DNA of 64,000 nucleotides from Chthonomonadaceae bacterium (GTDB lineage Bacteria > Armatimonadota > Chthonomonadetes > Chthonomonadales > Chthonomonadaceae), in assembly GCA_027450145.1 (NCBI GenBank), contig DAIDKH010000001.1:255-64254 (forward strand), in the 5' to 3' direction. Positions 1-8,623 of this stretch are shown piece after piece. Positions within the stretch are counted from its first letter, which is position 1. Each line of letters begins with the position of its first letter. The translations under genes were made by a program, and so were the position numbers. The notes under the pieces were generated by a model. The model saw nothing but the letters and a program-made list of their open reading frames with translations. It did no database searches and was not told the origin of the DNA.

Positions 1-336
1 ATTATCTGCTTGAACGCGGGACGAACTGACTCGTCTCCCGCCATAGCGCGACAATACAGTGGCTGGCGCGCAGGTTCATCAAATAAGAAAAGCGGCGTAC
101 GATATAATTCACCAGGTATACCACCATAATCCCACATCAATTTACCAAGAGATTTCAGCCGAGCGTCGTAGTGCAATGGGGAATGGAGTTGAGGAATTGG
201 CTTCGCCGCCCCAGAGATGCAGAGACTACATGAGAACGTCAGAGCAAACAACGCCGATCGCAGTTTTATCATTAGCCTTCCTTCTGTCGTACAACCTTTG
301 CGCAGCCCAGCGGATAATCCGCTGAGCTGCAACACA
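1..336. other. Intergenic or unresolved left edge
   Basis: I see no convincing gene here. Open frames exist but have no ribosome binding site or recognisable sequence. A 17-base palindrome (CAGCGGATAATCCGCTG, 308-324) lies just after the stop of the minus-strand gene that ends at 337. It could be a hairpin for that transcript, but no T-run follows it. Confidence 0.4.
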
Positions 337-1914
337 CTACGGGTTCGTGGGATCCAACGCCGAGGAAAGCACCCCGGTGAAGTATGTCGATTGGTAGGTA
401 TCAAAACGAACGAAACCGTGTGGTCCCCATTCAGCACACACACCTGATTGGTCTGTACTGGTCACGCCAAGATAAAACGCGGCGGCCGAATAAGGCATTG
501 AGGAGACCTTTTGAAAAGGTGCGAAATGAACGGTTTGTCCGATAGTGAAGTTTTCATTTGTTTTAAACGCCAGGTTCACATCTCTTAAATCTGTGCTTGC
601 AGAGATCGCTCCAGAATCCGTCTCGGCAAGTGTTGGTGCTGCCTGAAAGGAGCTGGTCCGGCCGGTACGATCACAATAGCAGAGGAACTTCCATCCGCCA
701 CGGAAATCCGCGTCTGAATACCGATAATAGTTGACTGTGACTGGCTTCCCAGTGTCTTGGAACGATCCAGGATGTTCGACAATATTCCTCACTGTCCAGT
801 TGTCATACATCGGATGGAAGGTGACGTAGATGTCGGCCGACGCCTTTGCATTATCTACTGCGTCGTATGCCGCGACATAGATATGATCTGTTGTGCCCGC
901 TTTTACCGATGCAATATTATCGTTAAACGATATTATGCCGTTCGAAATCACCCCTGATCCTGAAGCTCCCGTGGCGCCGTCGTACCATTTGTAAGGCGTG
1001 TTAGGGCTCCAGTTACCCTCTGCAAGTACCGAAATTGGCAGCGTCTGAACATTCTCGGGATCGCCAACGTCTGCGTCCAGCACGTTGACCATGGCTTTAT
1101 GTGAGAGAATGCGGTCATTACGATAGGTACCGGTGAAATACGTCGTAATGGGACTTATTGGTTGCAACCAGCGATTATCGACCCGTATTCCGCAGCGCAA
1201 ACCACAAAGCAGAAACTCCGTTTGAATGTTCTGAACGTTACCTTCATACGCTTGTCCATCGACCCTCAATGTCGGCGTCGTGTAATTTGCCGTGCCATCT
1301 GAACCCTGTAGAGGAATCAAATAAACAGATCTGCCAGGGGGATAGGGAAGCATAAACTGTCTGTTTTGCGTTGTCGTCAGATTAACGTTACCGCTTGGCG
1401 ACGGTTCGTAATACTCCATCGTGCCCATGATCATCTGCTGCGCCAGGGAGCCATTGAATGGCGCACTATGAAACCGTTCCACACTATCGTTATAGCCGTC
1501 GCTCAAAGTACCCTCTACTGTCGCGGGCGCCACATCATTCTGATTGTACTGCAAGCCAAACCAGGCATAGGGCCTTACTGCGATGACAGCAGGTGGAATG
1601 CCGCCGGCGGGCGGAGTTCCAGTCCATGCCAGCTTAACTGCCTCGCTTCCCGTGAGTTCCAGGTCATCGCTATAATCTGCGGACACGGGCAGCCACATTG
1701 GGTAATTGGCGCCAAAGAAGTCGTACTTTGCCCCCGGCCGGTCCAAGCCATCTACCTGCCGTGCAGTCAAACCTCCCATAGGACCCACATATTGCCCGGT
1801 AATCGAACATGTTGGCACCAGGCTTGTAATGGACCAACTACCTTCGTGCTGGGCGCGTGCACGAATAGGAGCGAGAAAAGCAAGCGCACCTACCAAACAC
1901 TTAACCAAGTTCAT
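337..1914 (-). CDS. Secreted protein of unknown function with Ig-like segment
   Basis: About 525 aa if translation starts at the ATG at 1914, which begins a clear Sec signal peptide (MNLVKCLVGALAFLAPIRARA). The frame stays open upstream to an ATG at 2166, but those 84 residues are basic and do not look like a leader. Neither start has a strong Shine-Dalgarno sequence, so the start is uncertain. The mature part is rich in aromatic and Gly/Asn/Thr residues, as in extracellular beta-sandwich proteins. A stretch about 180 residues from the C-terminus (VKAGTTDHIYVAAYDA followed by IYVTF) resembles an Ig-like fold. I do not recognise a catalytic family. It stands alone, 350 bases from the fucosidase on the same strand. 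Confidence 0.6.
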   Translation of the reverse strand: MNLVKCLVGALAFLAPIRARAQHEGSWSITSLVPTCSITGQYVGPMGGLTARQVDGLDRPGAKYDFFGANYPMWLPVSADYSDDLELTGSEAVKLAWTGTPPAGGIPPAVIAVRPYAWFGLQYNQNDVAPATVEGTLSDGYNDSVERFHSAPFNGSLAQQMIMGTMEYYEPSPSGNVNLTTTQNRQFMLPYPPGRSVYLIPLQGSDGTANYTTPTLRVDGQAYEGNVQNIQTEFLLCGLRCGIRVDNRWLQPISPITTYFTGTYRNDRILSHKAMVNVLDADVGDPENVQTLPISVLAEGNWSPNTPYKWYDGATGASGSGVISNGIISFNDNIASVKAGTTDHIYVAAYDAVDNAKASADIYVTFHPMYDNWTVRNIVEHPGSFQDTGKPVTVNYYRYSDADFRGGWKFLCYCDRTGRTSSFQAAPTLAETDSGAISASTDLRDVNLAFKTNENFTIGQTVHFAPFQKVSSMPYSAAAFYLGVTSTDQSGVCAEWGPHGFVRFDTYQSTYFTGVLSSALDPTNP

Positions 1915-2166
1915 GGTTGCGCGGCCCGAATTGGGTACGTCTTTGGCCGCCGGATGCGACCGGCGAGCGGACCCGGCTGCCAGGGCATGCCTAAGAGCAG
2001 CGGAACCACGCTCTGCGCTGGTGTTCTCCACCAACCGCCAATCACAGTCTGCCTTTGAGCAGTAGTTCGTTAGATAGCGATGTCTGTGTCGCTCTTTCAA
2101 TAGCTGCTGTTCTTCGAGCAAAGCGCCAATTTGAGAAATTGCAGGCAAAATAGGAGGGTCAATCAT

Positions 2167-2518
2167 CTTGTAGGATCTCTACTTACTCCCGCGTCTCGGG
2201 CGGTAAAGCGAACAGTTGGATGAGATGATAGGCAGGAACTTGCACCTGCTAACAGCCTAAAAATACAAACTTAAACACAAGGAACAAGTAGTCGTAAATA
2301 AACAAGCAACCACGCAACTACGAAAGTTATTATAGCGTCTTAAATATTGTTTGTCAACGCATTTCCACTAAATATTTGCTTTATAAATGTGCAATATTAT
2401 TAAACTTTTTACCTGCAAACGTGGTTTAAATGCTCATGCACATATAGCAGGACGCATTTTATGGCAAAACAGTACAGCAAATCAGGGGTGTACAGACCAC
2501 TCCGTACACCCCTGCGGC
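2167..2518. other. AT-rich intergenic region
   Basis: About 350 bases between two minus-strand genes. The part at 2270-2420 is strongly AT-rich and would suit a promoter for the secreted protein to its left, but I cannot assign -35/-10 boxes with confidence. The only clear element is the hairpin at 2484-2513. No gene is visible. Confidence 0.5.
2484..2513 (-). terminator. Probable terminator of the fucosidase gene
   Basis: A perfect 10-bp stem (AGGGGTGTAC with GTACACCCCT) and 10-base loop, starting 6 bases beyond the fucosidase stop codon. On the minus strand it is followed by a T-poor sequence (GATTTGCTGTACTGTTTTGC), so it is either a weak intrinsic terminator or an mRNA-end hairpin. Confidence 0.55.
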
Positions 2519-4267
2519 CTACTGAGGCAGTAGCCTCAATGAGCGTAGGTTCATTACGGCGCCGTGCGGCATAGACGTTGGCTTTATCACCACCTTTACC
2601 ATTCCAGCTCTTGAAATGGTGATGGAGCCAACAGGAACTGTCTTATAGTCGCTCCAGCCCCCTGTTGAATTGGCTGTACCACTGCAAGAAGAGCCGTCCA
2701 CTGATATTGTGAATGTACTGCCAGCGGCACCGGGATCAACAGCCATCGTGACTTCGGCATTGAATACGCCAGGCTTCGTGACTTTCACGTTCCAGGTGAG
2801 GTAATCACCTTCATTTGTCCAGTATCCAATATTGGTTGGGCTGTGTTCCTTCTGAGCGCTGCTTCCCACAACGGTGCACTCGGCAGCTGTGAGGTTAATC
2901 ACCCCATCGTTGCGTTGTGTGAGCGGTGGTGGAGGCATTACACTTGGGGCTCCGTGGGGGTTAACAACGATAACCGTTGCAACCGGATCCGGTGCTGTTG
3001 CAGGTACGGTAATGACGGCGCCATGAGTGCCGGTAGTAACGGTGAGCTTAGTGTGGGGCGCAGCCAGCAGATGTGCGTCCATGTGAGCGTTAGTGAGCGG
3101 CAGCATTAATTTACCGTTTTGGGGCCAGTCGAATACGCTAAGGTACAAGAGACCCTTCTTCTGAGTGCATCGGCCCCATGGCAGCTGATAAGGGAACGGG
3201 CTGGCAGAAGTGCCATATATCGCGGCGCCATTCACTTTTAACCAGGCGCCCATTTTCATGAGGCGCGACACCTCTCCGGCCGGAATCTGGCCAAGCGCAT
3301 TTGGGCCAACATTAAGCAGGTAATTCCCGCCCTTGCTAACGATATCGATCAGGTTATGGATAAGCGTTGTGCTGCTCTTGAAATTGTGGTCACCTTTTAT
3401 GTAGCCCCACGTGTCGTTGATGGTCATACAGGTTTCCCAATCGCGCCCCAGGCCGTTGGCAGGAATGGTCTGTTCAGGAGTATCGTAATCTCCGGCAAAG
3501 CCACCAAGTCGGTTATTGCTGATGATCCAGGGCTGATACTTCTTAATTAGTTTCACAAATGGGGCTGCTCGTTCGGGCGTCATATCCACAGGCGTATCCC
3601 ACCAAATCACCGCTAGCCGACCGTAATGAGTGAACAGCTCCTTCACCTGCGGCAGAGCCACGTTCTTGAGATAGGTATCGAAATCCCCTTTTTGGGCAGG
3701 ATCCCAATGACCGCCAATAGCTCTGCCACCCGGATGGTGCCAGTCCTGTGCCTGCGAATAATAGACGCCCAAAGGCATATGGTCTTCGTGGGCGGCCTTA
3801 GCCAGCATCTTCAACGGATCTTTGTGATAGGGTGTTCTGTCATAAATGTTATAAGTGCCTACGTGGCTGTGGAACATCGCAAAGCCGTCATGGTGTTTAG
3901 CCGTGATGACCATGTACTTCATTCCTGCAGCCTTCGCAATGTGTACCCATGTTTGAGCGTTGAATTTCACGGGATCGAATTTGCTGGCTAGCGCTGCGTA
4001 CTGGGCGACTGGTATTTTTGCGTCGTTCATAATCCACTCACCAATCCCAGGTACACGCTTTCCGTTCCACCAGCCTGCCGGTACTGCATAGAGTCCCCAA
4101 TGAATAAACATACCAAACCGCGCATTGCGCCACCAACTCATTCGGGCGTTGTGCTGCGCTGGCGTTTCCGGGCGCAGCTTCGACGGTGCGGCGCTTACGG
4201 ATTGCGTCGCGCCAAACCCTGTAATTACCGAGCAGATCACCGCAACGGATAGGATCCTTTTGATCAC
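2519..4267 (-). CDS. Secreted alpha-L-fucosidase, GH29, with C-terminal CBM-like domain
   Basis: A 582-aa protein. It starts with GTG at 4267 behind GGGGAG, 6 bases upstream. Residues 1-27 are a signal peptide. Residues 40-345 match GH29: W45-W46-R-x-A-R-F-G-M-F-I-H-W-G near 45-58, the TAKHHDGFAMF block at 122-132, and V-I-W-W-D at 220-224. D224 sits where the GH29 nucleophile is found. After a beta-rich linker, roughly the last 120 residues (from NLTAAECTVVGSS onward) look like a CBM6/CBM35-type carbohydrate-binding sandwich. It should release terminal L-fucose from plant or microbial glycans outside the cytoplasm. It is a single gene with its own hairpin. The GH29 assignment is firm, but the linkage specificity cannot be read. 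Confidence 0.93.
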   Translation of the reverse strand: MIKRILSVAVICSVITGFGATQSVSAAPSKLRPETPAQHNARMSWWRNARFGMFIHWGLYAVPAGWWNGKRVPGIGEWIMNDAKIPVAQYAALASKFDPVKFNAQTWVHIAKAAGMKYMVITAKHHDGFAMFHSHVGTYNIYDRTPYHKDPLKMLAKAAHEDHMPLGVYYSQAQDWHHPGGRAIGGHWDPAQKGDFDTYLKNVALPQVKELFTHYGRLAVIWWDTPVDMTPERAAPFVKLIKKYQPWIISNNRLGGFAGDYDTPEQTIPANGLGRDWETCMTINDTWGYIKGDHNFKSSTTLIHNLIDIVSKGGNYLLNVGPNALGQIPAGEVSRLMKMGAWLKVNGAAIYGTSASPFPYQLPWGRCTQKKGLLYLSVFDWPQNGKLMLPLTNAHMDAHLLAAPHTKLTVTTGTHGAVITVPATAPDPVATVIVVNPHGAPSVMPPPPLTQRNDGVINLTAAECTVVGSSAQKEHSPTNIGYWTNEGDYLTWNVKVTKPGVFNAEVTMAVDPGAAGSTFTISVDGSSCSGTANSTGGWSDYKTVPVGSITISRAGMVKVVIKPTSMPHGAVMNLRSLRLLPQ

Positions 4268-4691
4268 CTAGTACTCCCCTTTCCCCATGTCGTAAAGAAT
4301 AGCTCAGCTAATATTCAGGACACCGCAAAGGCATTCCTGCCACTCTTTACACTTTTACGCCAAATCTTTCTGATAAATTGGTCAATTTCGAGTTAATCAT
4401 AAACGACCAACGTCCCCTAACGGACTTACAGGCAGGAATCGATTTGGGGAAATAAAAATGACACGCACAAGGAGTCGCTCAGTCTTCGCAGTAGATCGCC
4501 CTGCGCTTAGAGCATGCCACGAGGTCGCCAGTAGTCGCGAAGTCGGCTTTCAGCAGGCATGGGATATCGGCAGGCCAGTAAATACGGGGCAACATTTGCA
4601 AAAAGGCAACCAGACTCACCAGTTCATTTAGTCGGTAAATTATGCCGATTGCAGGCACCAATCTTGCTAACTGCGTGGCAGAAGGGTGCAG
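4268..4691. other. Intergenic region without a clear gene
   Basis: About 420 bases between the fucosidase start and the small coupled reading frame to its right. A plus-strand frame from an ATG at 4458 runs 58 codons and a minus-strand frame covers 4479-4661. Neither has a ribosome binding site or recognisable sequence. The fucosidase promoter must lie near 4270-4400, but no consensus boxes stand out. Confidence 0.4.
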
Positions 4692-4901
4692 CTAGACGTA
4701 TATTGTTACCCGGTAGAAAGGAAGCAGTTTCGACGTACCATCGTGCGGCCCGCCCAGCCAGGAACATAGCAAAACATCACCGCGGTGCATCCCGTATTGC
4801 AGTCGCAACGTGAGCATCCTCCAGGTAACCACCACACCGCCAAGGAGTAGTGCCTCAAAAAGGGCTCGACGGCCATTTAGACATTTATTATTACAGGACA
4901 T
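4692..4901 (-). CDS. Possible small membrane protein coupled to the pseudopilin gene
   Basis: A 69-codon frame whose ATG (4899-4901) lies inside the end of the pseudopilin gene, giving an 11-base overlap typical of translational coupling. It encodes one hydrophobic segment ([15 protein letters not shown], about residues 13-27) and a short polar tail. There is no homology I recognise. Overlap coupling and one membrane span are the only support, so it may equally be a chance open frame. Confidence 0.25.
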   Translation of the reverse strand: MSCNNKCLNGRRALFEALLLGGVVVTWRMLTLRLQYGMHRGDVLLCSWLGGPHDGTSKLLPFYRVTIYV

Positions 4902-5508
4902 ACGGTGGAAACCATTCGGAATCGTTGCTGTCAACAGCCGTCGTATTCTTCACGTGGTAATCCATAAACAGCTCGTTCACCCGCCCAGTAAATTCATAGG
5001 GTGAATGGCTGTGAAAATCTGCTAGATCGCCCATTAGAAACGTAGAAGCAGGATGAGCGAATTGGGAAGGATGCATTTGTAGAAGGGCAGGATACCACGT
5101 GTATTTGTAACTACAGCCGTATATGGGGAAAAATGGTCCGGGCACCGCGGGATCCATCAACCGGTCTAAAGGACAGTGGTAAACTTCTCGATTATGTATG
5201 TAGGGTGCAAATACAGTGCGAAGGTCCGGCAACTTAACAAACTTGGCGATGTCGGATCGAGGCATGATCATGACTGAACGCGGTACCAAGACGTGCGAAA
5301 ACGGGTCCATAGCGCGCGGCAGCTTGCTGTCGTAATCCGAGCAGTACATCTGCGTGGCAACGCCAAGCTGGTGAAGGTTGCTCTGGCACACCGGGTTGAA
5401 TGAGTCGAAACGAGCCTGGGCTACCGCTGGAAAAAGCAGCGCGGCAAGAATCGCAATAATAGCTAAAACCACTAACAGCTCAGTTAGCGTGAATGCGTAC
5501 CTTTTCAT
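4891..5508 (-). CDS. DUF1559-type pseudopilin, short form
   Basis: A 205-aa protein with a type IV pilin-like leader: [20 protein letters not shown], i.e. a short basic n-region, the FTLTEL processing site with the conserved Glu, then one hydrophobic helix. The rest follows the DUF1559 plan of prepilin-like proteins common in Armatimonadota and Planctomycetota: [22 protein letters not shown] after the helix, Y-H-C-P in mid-protein, and M-D-Y-H-V-K near the end where related proteins have F-A-D-G-H. It is shorter than its two relatives in this window, and the final DG is replaced. The ATG overlaps the stop of the upstream HEAT-like gene (ATGA), with GGAGGG 6 bases before the start. It probably forms or decorates a type II secretion-like or pilus-like surface filament. 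Confidence 0.85.
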   Translation of the reverse strand: MKRYAFTLTELLVVLAIIAILAALLFPAVAQARFDSFNPVCQSNLHQLGVATQMYCSDYDSKLPRAMDPFSHVLVPRSVMIMPRSDIAKFVKLPDLRTVFAPYIHNREVYHCPLDRLMDPAVPGPFFPIYGCSYKYTWYPALLQMHPSQFAHPASTFLMGDLADFHSHSPYEFTGRVNELFMDYHVKNTTAVDSNDSEWFPPYVL

Positions 5509-6038
5509 CTAGAGCCCTCCGGCCGAAGCTTCAGACCTGTTAATAAAAGGTGAGCCATTCGCCGAACGTATGGGTCGGGATCTTGCAGTGCCTTGTTGGC
5601 GGCGACGCGTCCATCCTGAGGATTAAGCCTCCAAAGGGTTGCAATCGCGCGCTGCCGAACATTCGCAGACTTGGCATTCAGCATCTTCTCGGTCAAGGAT
5701 GTCGCGGAAGACGCATTGGGCGTACCTGCAGCTCCTGCCAGCGCCTCCACAGCCCGTACGCGAATAGTCCAGCCAACGTTGTTATGTGAATGGTAATTTG
5801 TAAGAGCAACAATTCGTGAATAGTCGTTACCAGTTAGCTTTTTGCCTTTTTCTACTCCCTTTAGAATTCGGTTTGAATCAACATAGGCTACGGGATCGAC
5901 ACCCATATTACGGGCTGTTTGAGCCTGCGGGCTGAAATGAGTGGGGTAGAGATAGAGATAACCAGCCAACACAATGAGAACGCCTAACCCCAGCCCGATA
6001 AGATAAGTACGCAAATGAGCTATTGAACTAATTTTCAA
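5505..6038 (-). CDS. Membrane-anchored HEAT-like repeat protein
   Basis: I place the start at the TTG at 6038 because GGAGG lies 8 bases upstream of it. The longer frame, to 6068, has no ribosome binding site. The 177-aa product has one N-terminal transmembrane helix ([20 protein letters not shown], about residues 11-30). A soluble part follows whose second half carries two or three HEAT/armadillo-like helical pairs, for example [15 protein letters not shown] and [14 protein letters not shown]. Such repeats usually bind proteins. It overlaps the pseudopilin ATG by 4 bases, so the two are co-translated. It may be a scaffold or chaperone for the pilin-like protein (inference). It is not a known pilus assembly protein. 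Confidence 0.65.
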   Translation of the reverse strand: MKISSIAHLRTYLIGLGLGVLIVLAGYLYLYPTHFSPQAQTARNMGVDPVAYVDSNRILKGVEKGKKLTGNDYSRIVALTNYHSHNNVGWTIRVRAVEALAGAAGTPNASSATSLTEKMLNAKSANVRQRAIATLWRLNPQDGRVAANKALQDPDPYVRRMAHLLLTGLKLRPEGSR

Positions 6039-6110
6039 CAGGGGTACCTCCGCACACAGGGCAGGCACTGCGGCAACTGACCGAGCAGTACCTGCCGGAA
6101 AGGAGCCAGA

Positions 6111-6362
6111 CTAGTTCGTAATTACCGACACCTCATTGCAGGTTGAGTAGCAGCTATTCTCATTAATGTTGTTGCACGGTGATTTGCTTACACAGCAGTT
6201 TTTGTCGCAGCAGGACTGGCAAGCGTCCTGTGTAGTTTGTTTGTTGCACCCCGCGCCGCAATTCTGCACCAACATAGCACTGGCAGGAATAGCAGTGAGA
6301 ACACCCAATGTAATAACGATACCGAGGGATAGAGAACCGATGAAGTGTTTCAGTGATGGCAT
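6111..6362 (-). CDS. Small secreted cysteine-rich protein
   Basis: An 83-aa protein with a strong ribosome binding site (GGAAGGATAAATTT before ATG). Residues 1-29 are a signal peptide ending Ala-Ser-Ala. The roughly 54-residue mature part has ten cysteines (35, 39, 48, 51, 52, 56, 57, 63, 71, 75), many Asn and Gln, and almost no hydrophobic core. That suggests a disulfide-knotted or metal-binding peptide. The even cysteine count and export favour disulfides. It is the first gene of a run with the HEAT-like and pseudopilin genes (72-base gap). I recognise no family. Confidence 0.7.
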   Translation of the reverse strand: MPSLKHFIGSLSLGIVITLGVLTAIPASAMLVQNCGAGCNKQTTQDACQSCCDKNCCVSKSPCNNINENSCYSTCNEVSVITN

Positions 6363-6420
6363 AAATTTATCCTTCCGATTCGCTGTATAGCCGCCAGGTG
6401 TGTGGCGGGAGTGTAAAACG

Positions 6421-6475
6421 ACATGTTATGAAACATGTTGCACAATTGAAATGACCCCTCAACTTACTTTGTCAA
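6421..6475 (-). promoter_or_regulatory. Promoter with adjacent inverted repeat
   Basis: On the minus strand a perfect -35 box TTGACA (6470-6475) is followed after 17 bases by a weak -10 ATTTCA (6447-6452). Immediately downstream is an inverted repeat ACATGTT-ATGA-AACATGT (6421-6438), where a repressor would block initiation. It drives the Cys-rich peptide gene and probably the HEAT/pseudopilin genes behind it. Confidence 0.4.
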
Positions 6476-6645
6476 GGTAGACAAATGTTTTTTACAAAAT
6501 TATTAACAGCAATGCGACGCCGGTGTCCTCGCACTTTACCGTTTTGATGTATCATTGGTCACAATTCGTTCGATGAACCCGCCACAAATCCTTGTTAGGT
6601 ACAATGGTTAATAGATTGCACGTACCTGTCGCAAGTGCACTGTAT

Positions 6646-6663
6646 GAGCTCTGCACAGAGCTC
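6646..6663. promoter_or_regulatory. Palindrome upstream of gmhB
   Basis: GAGCTCTG-CA-CAGAGCTC, perfect 8-bp arms, 52 bases before the gmhB ATG. Its position suits an operator; no regulator is known. Confidence 0.35.
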
Positions 6664-6714
6664 ACGTGGTACGCATCCTAGTGCAATTACTCCCAGAGAG
6701 CTTTAGTGGGCAAC

Positions 6715-7257
6715 ATGAAAACCATTTTCTTAGATCGTGACGGCGTCATTACAGTGGAAGGCGGCGGTTATGTCGCCCGTCCGGCAGATGTTCGGTACTT
6801 GCCGGGTGCATTAGGCGCTATCGCCCGCCTCTATAATGCTGGTTGGCAGTCAGTTATATTTACAAACCAGTCGGGAGTGGGCCGGGGCTTTATAACCGAT
6901 GCGGGCCTTCTAGAGGTGCACGAAAAACTACGTGTTGACTTGCGAACTGCAGGCGCGGAGCTACTAGATATCTATGTTTGCCCGCACAAGCCAGGCGATA
7001 ACTGTGCCTGCCGTAAACCCTTACCGGGTATGCTGCTTCAAGCTGCAGTCGACCATCAAATCGACCTGCATACCGCATGGGCAGTCGGTGACACACCCCG
7101 TGATATTGCCGCTGCCGCTGCGGTGGGCGCCAGTACTGCGCTTGTACTCAGCGGCCACACTCGCGCATACGAACCTGCTTCATTCCCGGGCCCAGTGCCA
7201 ACCATGGTGTGCAAAGATCTACCAGCCCTTGTGGATTATCTCCTCGCTTCGCGCTAG
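6715..7257 (+). CDS. gmhB: D-glycero-D-manno-heptose 1,7-bisphosphate 7-phosphatase
   Basis: A 180-aa HAD-superfamily phosphatase. The start ATG at 6715 gives the family-typical MKTIFLDRDG. A GTG at 6706 is the alternative. Catalytic D7 and D9 are in FLDRDG, motif II is T50-N51-Q52-S53, motif III is K101 in CRKP, and motif IV is GDTPRD (D126). The zinc-binding loop C89-P-H91 and C97-A-C99 is diagnostic of GmhB against histidinol phosphatase. It removes the C7 phosphate in ADP-heptose synthesis for LPS core or S-layer glycans, which fits a diderm. It stands alone here; other heptose genes are not in the window. Confidence 0.88.
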   Translation: MKTIFLDRDGVITVEGGGYVARPADVRYLPGALGAIARLYNAGWQSVIFTNQSGVGRGFITDAGLLEVHEKLRVDLRTAGAELLDIYVCPHKPGDNCACRKPLPGMLLQAAVDHQIDLHTAWAVGDTPRDIAAAAAVGASTALVLSGHTRAYEPASFPGPVPTMVCKDLPALVDYLLASR

Positions 7258-7294
7258 TAGCCAGTGGAAGCACCTGGCAACCCTGGCACTATTC

Positions 7295-8623
7295 TCATAC
7301 TATTGGCCTGCCCACTGCATACATCAGCCGGTAATACGCAGACTGCAGATCAAAGCGTGCCTCGGCCAGGCTGTACTCTGCGGAAGTTCTAGCCGCCAGG
7401 GCTTCCAGCACATCTGCATCGGTGCTGCGACCCGCTTCAAACCGTTGCAGTTGTTCGCGATAGGCTTCGGTGGCGCTAGTAACCGATGTAACCGCCGCCT
7501 CCTTCGCCGATTTGGCCGCCGTTAGCTGAACATAGGCGTCCTTCGCTTCGCGAGTTACCTGCAGTACCACCTTCTGAAGGCGCGCATGCGCCTCCTCCAA
7601 TGCAGCTTCCGCTGCCCTCACAGCTGCCCGCCGTAAGCCACCGTTGCTGAGCGCCACGGAGGCGGTAAACCCGAACGAGGTTCCGGCAAACCCGCGCATA
7701 GACTGCTGTTGCATTACGTCGCCCATGGCAAATAGAGATATTTGGGGTGCGTAGGCTGCCTTTTTCACCGAGATTGCAGATAGAGCGGCTTTCACCATCA
7801 ATTTGGCGGTGAGTACCTCTGGCCGGTTAGCTGACGCCTCTTGAACAAGCTCGCCAAGTGCCGGCAAATGTGTAGTATCGCTCTCGGCTTGCAACGTGAC
7901 CACCGGCGCAGATGCTGGATTAATGCCTAGCGACTGCACGAGCCTATTCAGGGCAAGCGACTTGTCACGCTGCGCATCACTCACTGCTAGCTCAGCGGCA
8001 GCATAATCCGCCTCATCTCGTCGAACTGTTAGCAGCGGTTGTGCCCCCTGTGCGTATGCCAGGCGATCGTTTGCGAGGTGAGCGGCTGCGCTTTTAAGTC
8101 GGTGGCGCGCCGCCAGCAGCAGAGCGTCCTGCGCGGGAACTGCGGTATACTCCTCTGCCACCTGCAATTCTACCTCGCGCTTCACAACCTGCAGGGTTGT
8201 TTTGGCGGCCTCATTGGCCCAGCGAGCCTGACCAGCAGCTGCGCGCCTAGCCCCGCCAACCCATATAGGCAGCATAACAACGGCGTTTTGGTCGGCAAAG
8301 GCACCGCGGCCAAGAAGCATCTGCTGTGACGGCATTACCCCCTGCGTACTACCCATGATGGCAGACTCACTACCACCGGATACAAAAAGGTTCACACTCA
8401 TTTGCGGATGAAAGGCCGAATCGGCAGCTTGCACACCCGCTGCGGCAGATCGACTGGTCGCGGCTGCTGCGCGAATATCCGGGTTGTATTGCTCAGCCAA
8501 CTTTTCGGCTTGTTCTATCGTCACTTTCTGGTCTACAACAGGAGGAGCAAGTAACTGCTGTGCAGCGGCATTTCTGCACCAGCCCGCAGAGAGAAACAGG
8601 CACGTTACTAATATCCGGTTCAT
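7295..8623 (-). CDS. TolC-family outer membrane efflux protein
   Basis: A 442-aa protein with a signal peptide (MNRILVTCLFLSAGW...AAAQ). Two repeated OEP domains of long alpha-helices and short beta segments follow: EQAEKLAEQYNPDIRAAAATSRSA near residue 37 and VSVKKAAYAPQISLF-type strands in the second half. It forms the trimeric channel-tunnel of the RND pump encoded just upstream. The ATG overlaps the permease stop (ATGA) and its GGAGGTGAAAT ribosome binding site lies inside the permease gene. It is the last gene of the efflux operon. Confidence 0.9.
   Translation of the reverse strand: MNRILVTCLFLSAGWCRNAAAQQLLAPPVVDQKVTIEQAEKLAEQYNPDIRAAAATSRSAAAGVQAADSAFHPQMSVNLFVSGGSESAIMGSTQGVMPSQQMLLGRGAFADQNAVVMLPIWVGGARRAAAGQARWANEAAKTTLQVVKREVELQVAEEYTAVPAQDALLLAARHRLKSAAAHLANDRLAYAQGAQPLLTVRRDEADYAAAELAVSDAQRDKSLALNRLVQSLGINPASAPVVTLQAESDTTHLPALGELVQEASANRPEVLTAKLMVKAALSAISVKKAAYAPQISLFAMGDVMQQQSMRGFAGTSFGFTASVALSNGGLRRAAVRAAEAALEEAHARLQKVVLQVTREAKDAYVQLTAAKSAKEAAVTSVTSATEAYREQLQRFEAGRSTDADVLEALAARTSAEYSLAEARFDLQSAYYRLMYAVGRPIV

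Larger units (their letters stand above)
6363..6714. other. Divergent regulatory region between Cys-rich gene and gmhB
   Basis: About 350 bases separating divergent genes. It contains the minus-strand TTGACA promoter and inverted repeat described separately. Near gmhB there is a perfect 18-base inverted repeat with 8-bp arms (GAGCTCTGCACAGAGCTC, 6646-6663). No gene is visible. Confidence 0.5.

Noticed and set aside
59-447. Two plus-strand open frames at the left edge
   Set aside because: They lie partly antisense to the secreted protein gene and have no ribosome binding site or recognisable sequence.
1366-2065. A 230-codon plus-strand open frame
   Set aside because: It is antisense to the secreted protein with a signal peptide; its composition is unlike a real protein and it has no start signals.
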